Below, in pieces: positions 5,248 to 7,580 of a stretch of DNA of 7,580 nt; position 1 is the first letter of the stretch, and every line of letters starts with the position of its first letter. A program made the position numbers and the translations under genes. Below the pieces are notes generated by a model that did not search any database, was not told where the DNA came from, and saw only the letters and a list, made by a program, of their open reading frames with translations. The stretch comes from UBA7985 sp965661545 (GTDB taxonomy: Bacteria; Pseudomonadota; Alphaproteobacteria; UBA7985). The stretch is from contig CBFIEF010000058.1 of NCBI GenBank assembly GCA_965661545.1, forward strand, positions 1 through 7,580, read 5' to 3'.

Positions 5248-6981
5248 ATGAGAAAGTATCTGATTGCGGGCTCAAGCCTCGCCGCAATAGCAGCAGCCGG
5301 CTCTGCTGGCGCTGTTGATGTAACCCTTGGTGGTTCCATCGACATGGGCGTCGAGTTTGGACTTGGCAAAAACGCTAACAACCTAGCATTCAGCACGGCT
5401 GTTAATGCAGTAAGTCTGTCTATCAAAGCGGCCCATACCACTGATGGTGGCTTGATGTTTGGTGGTGGTTTCACAATGGGTGCCGCCACTGAGCTAGAGT
5501 TCGCACCATACACCGAAGGCGGCGCTAAGTTTGTTGCTCGCATGACGGTTGATGGCCGGACCGACGTTGCAGCCAACCTATGGAATGTCTCTGGCGGCGC
5601 GGCCGTCGATTCCGCAAACGTTGTATCTGTAAAGATCAACTCGAACTGGCTCGGCATTGATTCAAGTCAGGAAGCAATGACCATACCGCTGAGTAGCTTC
5701 GCGTCTTCCAATATTTGCAAGCTTGCTGGCCGTGGTGACTTTTACCAAGCTGACGATGCAGGTTCTGATTCGTCCTACGGTGGGGTGTATAGCGCGGATC
5801 CTTCGGGTCGTTACGTGGGTAAAACGGCCAAGTCTACTTTACCTCAGCCGAGTACCATCGTGGATTTTGGTGTCGAAGAGCCGAACGGTCGGCAGTACCT
5901 GCCAGCCGGACAGTTCTTCGGTCACCTTTCAGTCGCTGTTAACGCTAAAAGCACGACGGCTACCGCAAAATCAGTTTTCGTCGCTAATTATAACTCCATA
6001 GAAACCACACGGGGTGCCAATGCAGAGCTCACAAATGGATCGGGCACAGAAAATGGTGAAGCAGTTGGGAAGGTCACTTTAAAGGCAACCTACGCAGGTG
6101 ACGCAAGCGGCAATACCTCATCTGTCGTGATTGAAGGTTACTCCAAAATGGCCGTAGATCTTGATGGCGACAATACCTTCGACGTCTTTAGCGCCGCGTT
6201 ATTTGTTGGTCCGTTCATGGAAGTCATGATGGCCTCTTCTGAAACCAAGATGGTTGTTGGTGCCGCATGTCTGGAAGGCAACGAAGCTTCTAAAACTGCG
6301 TTCTTCTTGAACAACGCTTCTGACGTGGTGACCGTGTCCGATGCTTCGATCTACATCGAAGGTGGCTTCGGTAAGTTGACGCTGCAAACGGGCGACTACG
6401 CTGGTGGTGTCTCCTCCATCGCAGGTGCCGGTGATGCTGCAGATATTGATGCAGGCGGCCTCGTTGTTGTTGCACAGGGTGTTGGTCTCTTTGGCGCTAA
6501 CCCATACTTGGCCGTCGACCTTGCTAAGGGCGACTCCCTCGGTGCTCTGGAAGTGATCACCGGTGGCACGATTGACCTCGGTGGCTTAGCCGCATCGATC
6601 GACGTAGCTCTGGATAACCCGGCCGACGTCTTTGGCGTATCCGCTTGGGATCTTGGCGTGGCCTACGACATGGGCGACCTGTCCTTGGGCTTCGCAACAG
6701 ACTCATCCTCCGATTGGGGCCTGTCCGCCTCCATGGCGATCGCTGGCTTCGGCGTCAGCACGACCTTCGGTTCGTCTGGTGCTTCGGCTCATACCAAGTC
6801 TGGCATCACCTACTCCGTCGGTGCTTCCACGGCTCTGAACGGCTTCAAGCTTGCGCTCGGCTTCGACCAGGATCTCGAGCCTACCGTCGGTGTGAGCTAC
6901 GATCTGGGTGGGTTGGTTCTCTCCGCTGGCTATGATGCTGGCGACGAAGGCGGCTCCTTGGGCGCGAAGCTAAGCTTCTAA
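5248..6981 (+). CDS. Outer-membrane porin, alphaproteobacterial general-porin type
   Basis: This 577-residue protein starts with a clear signal peptide (MRKYLIAGSSLAAIAAAGSA, cleavage after AGA at residue 22). The mature start VDVTLGGSIDMGVEFGLG is typical of Porin_4-like proteins. The C-terminal third is a run of amphipathic beta strands split by Gly/Asp turns (DLGVAYDMGDLSLGFATDSS, 468-487; VGVSYDLGGLVLSAGYDAGD, 548-567). It ends in LGAKLSF with the terminal Phe recognised by the BAM machinery. It should form a beta-barrel for diffusion of small solutes. It is longer than usual (porins of this group are mostly about 300-400 residues, from memory). The middle, about 135-350, is less strand-like and looks like large loops or an inserted domain; it carries two cysteines (157, 341) and an Asp-rich loop DLDGDNTFD (304-312) that might bind calcium. 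GGAG lies 10 nt before the ATG. Solute specificity is unknown. Confidence 0.85.
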   Translation: MRKYLIAGSSLAAIAAAGSAGAVDVTLGGSIDMGVEFGLGKNANNLAFSTAVNAVSLSIKAAHTTDGGLMFGGGFTMGAATELEFAPYTEGGAKFVARMTVDGRTDVAANLWNVSGGAAVDSANVVSVKINSNWLGIDSSQEAMTIPLSSFASSNICKLAGRGDFYQADDAGSDSSYGGVYSADPSGRYVGKTAKSTLPQPSTIVDFGVEEPNGRQYLPAGQFFGHLSVAVNAKSTTATAKSVFVANYNSIETTRGANAELTNGSGTENGEAVGKVTLKATYAGDASGNTSSVVIEGYSKMAVDLDGDNTFDVFSAALFVGPFMEVMMASSETKMVVGAACLEGNEASKTAFFLNNASDVVTVSDASIYIEGGFGKLTLQTGDYAGGVSSIAGAGDAADIDAGGLVVVAQGVGLFGANPYLAVDLAKGDSLGALEVITGGTIDLGGLAASIDVALDNPADVFGVSAWDLGVAYDMGDLSLGFATDSSSDWGLSASMAIAGFGVSTTFGSSGASAHTKSGITYSVGASTALNGFKLALGFDQDLEPTVGVSYDLGGLVLSAGYDAGDEGGSLGAKLSF

Positions 6982-7007
6982 CGAGCGAGCTACAGAAGAG
7001 TATTAGA

Positions 7008-7043
7008 GGCCTGCCCGACTTCCATCGGGTGGGCCCTTTTTTT
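7008..7043 (+). terminator. Intrinsic terminator of the porin gene
   Basis: An 11-bp stem (7008-7018 with 7025-7035, two G-U pairs) closes a 6-nt loop CTTCCA and is followed by C and seven Ts (7037-7043). It lies 26 bp after the porin stop codon. This is a strong Rho-independent terminator and should separate porin expression from the M50B-like gene. Confidence 0.92.
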
Positions 7044-7110
7044 GCTTAAGTGCCGCATACTGTTCAGACTTTCAGTATCCGCCCCACCAATGCGCAACAA
7101 ATTGAGTGGC

Positions 7111-7580
7111 ATGACCATGTCCGATCCAGAAACCCATCCCAACCCAATCACGCCCCCCGCTTTCCGCCGAAAGGTCGCTTTGGAGATGGGAGTGGCAGCT
7201 TTTGTGAGTTTGATCCTGATTGAGTTCAGTACTCTGCTTGGCCCCTTGGGGCTGATCCTCATACCCATCAGTGTTTGGTTTGAGTGGTTCGATACCTTTT
7301 TCCATGAGTTCGGCCACGCGCTGGTGGTCTTGATCAGCACGAGCGAGATCCTGGAGTTTAACCTCTACTGGGATGGGGGTGGGAGCGTGTCCTACATGCT
7401 CAACAGCGCGGCTTTTCCGATCGGTTGGGTTGGCTACGCCATGCCCCCATTGGTTGGGGCGTTCCTGTACTGGGAAGCCAATGATCGTGGACTGGAGACG
7501 CAAGGGACATTGCTTGCTGTTGCCGCTGTCGTAACGCTTGCGTTGTTGCTGTTACCAAAGGCAGACCCGGCCACGACCCT
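7111..7580 (+). CDS. M50B-like membrane zinc metallopeptidase, N-terminal part (continues at 1-390)
   Basis: The gene runs off the window end and resumes, in the same frame, at the window start; 7504-7580 equals 1-77. The joined product is 260 residues. A short Pro-rich N-terminus leads to a hydrophobic stretch (27-57) ending in the zinc motif FHEFGHALVVLIS, with H65, E66 and H69 matching HExxH in a membrane setting, as in M50 proteases. Then come YWDGGGSVSYM (86-96), equivalent to the Gly-rich segment after the motif in M50B-like proteins, and another hydrophobic segment (100-120). Substrate and role are unknown; many such proteins are uncharacterised. I chose ATG 7111 with a weak GAGTGG just upstream; in-frame ATGs at 7090 and 7117 are alternatives. 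It follows the porin terminator, so it needs its own promoter, for which I see no clear candidate. Confidence 0.85.
   Translation, partial: MTMSDPETHPNPITPPAFRRKVALEMGVAAFVSLILIEFSTLLGPLGLILIPISVWFEWFDTFFHEFGHALVVLISTSEILEFNLYWDGGGSVSYMLNSAAFPIGWVGYAMPPLVGAFLYWEANDRGLETQGTLLAVAAVVTLALLLLPKADPATT
7504..7580. repeat. Right copy of 77-bp exact terminal repeat
   Basis: This is identical to 1-77 in the same orientation. Removing one copy gives a 7,503-bp circle in which the M50B-like frame is unbroken. Confidence 0.93.

Noticed and set aside
5193..5657. Minus-strand 154-codon frame opposite the porin start
   Set aside because: It is antisense to the signal peptide and first strands of a well-supported porin; the Ala/Pro-rich product is typical of a shadow frame.

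Overview
The first 77 bases of the window are repeated exactly as its last 77 bases (1-77 = 7504-7580), and one gene reads in frame across that join. The window is therefore best read as a circular unit of 7,503 bp cut inside a gene. It could be a small circular molecule or one unit of a tandem array; the sequence alone cannot separate the two. The source is a Gram-negative proteobacterium: there is an outer-membrane porin with a signal peptide and a C-terminal Phe, and a secreted periplasmic-type protein. A marine-type alphaproteobacterium is my guess from the general look of the porin and the mixed enzyme content, not something proven here. Genes are GC-rich (65% in a hand-counted block at 6721-6780), while one intergenic island is very AT-rich (22% GC at 4681-4860).

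Layout around the circle. A porin (5248-6981, +) ends at a strong intrinsic terminator (7008-7043). It is followed by a membrane M50B-like zinc metallopeptidase gene on the same strand (7111 to the window end, continuing at 1-390). A 356-bp intergenic region (391-746) carries two hairpins, one of them shaped like a terminator for the opposite strand. Next is a two-domain protein with a GAF sensor domain fused to a PAPS-type sulfotransferase (747-2318, +). Convergent to it, on the minus strand, are a zeta-like glutathione S-transferase (2357-3037) and a GLOD5-like glyoxalase/VOC protein (3168-3572), which may form a two-gene unit. A 338-bp stretch with no convincing gene follows (3573-3910), then a secreted six-cysteine protein of unknown function (3911-4660, -). 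The AT-rich island (4661-5247) separates that gene from the divergent porin and holds a possible 61-codon ORF and the porin promoter.

No shared pathway is obvious. The VOC and GST proteins plausibly act together in handling electrophiles or small metabolites. The porin, secreted protein and M50B-like protein concern the envelope, and the GAF-sulfotransferase looks like a ligand-gated sulfation enzyme. I recognise no replication initiator, relaxase, partition, toxin-antitoxin, integrase or transposase gene anywhere on the circle. That makes its mode of maintenance the main open question. The most interesting candidates are the circular unit with no Rep gene, the GAF-sulfotransferase fusion, and the possible minus-strand structured RNA at about 566-746.
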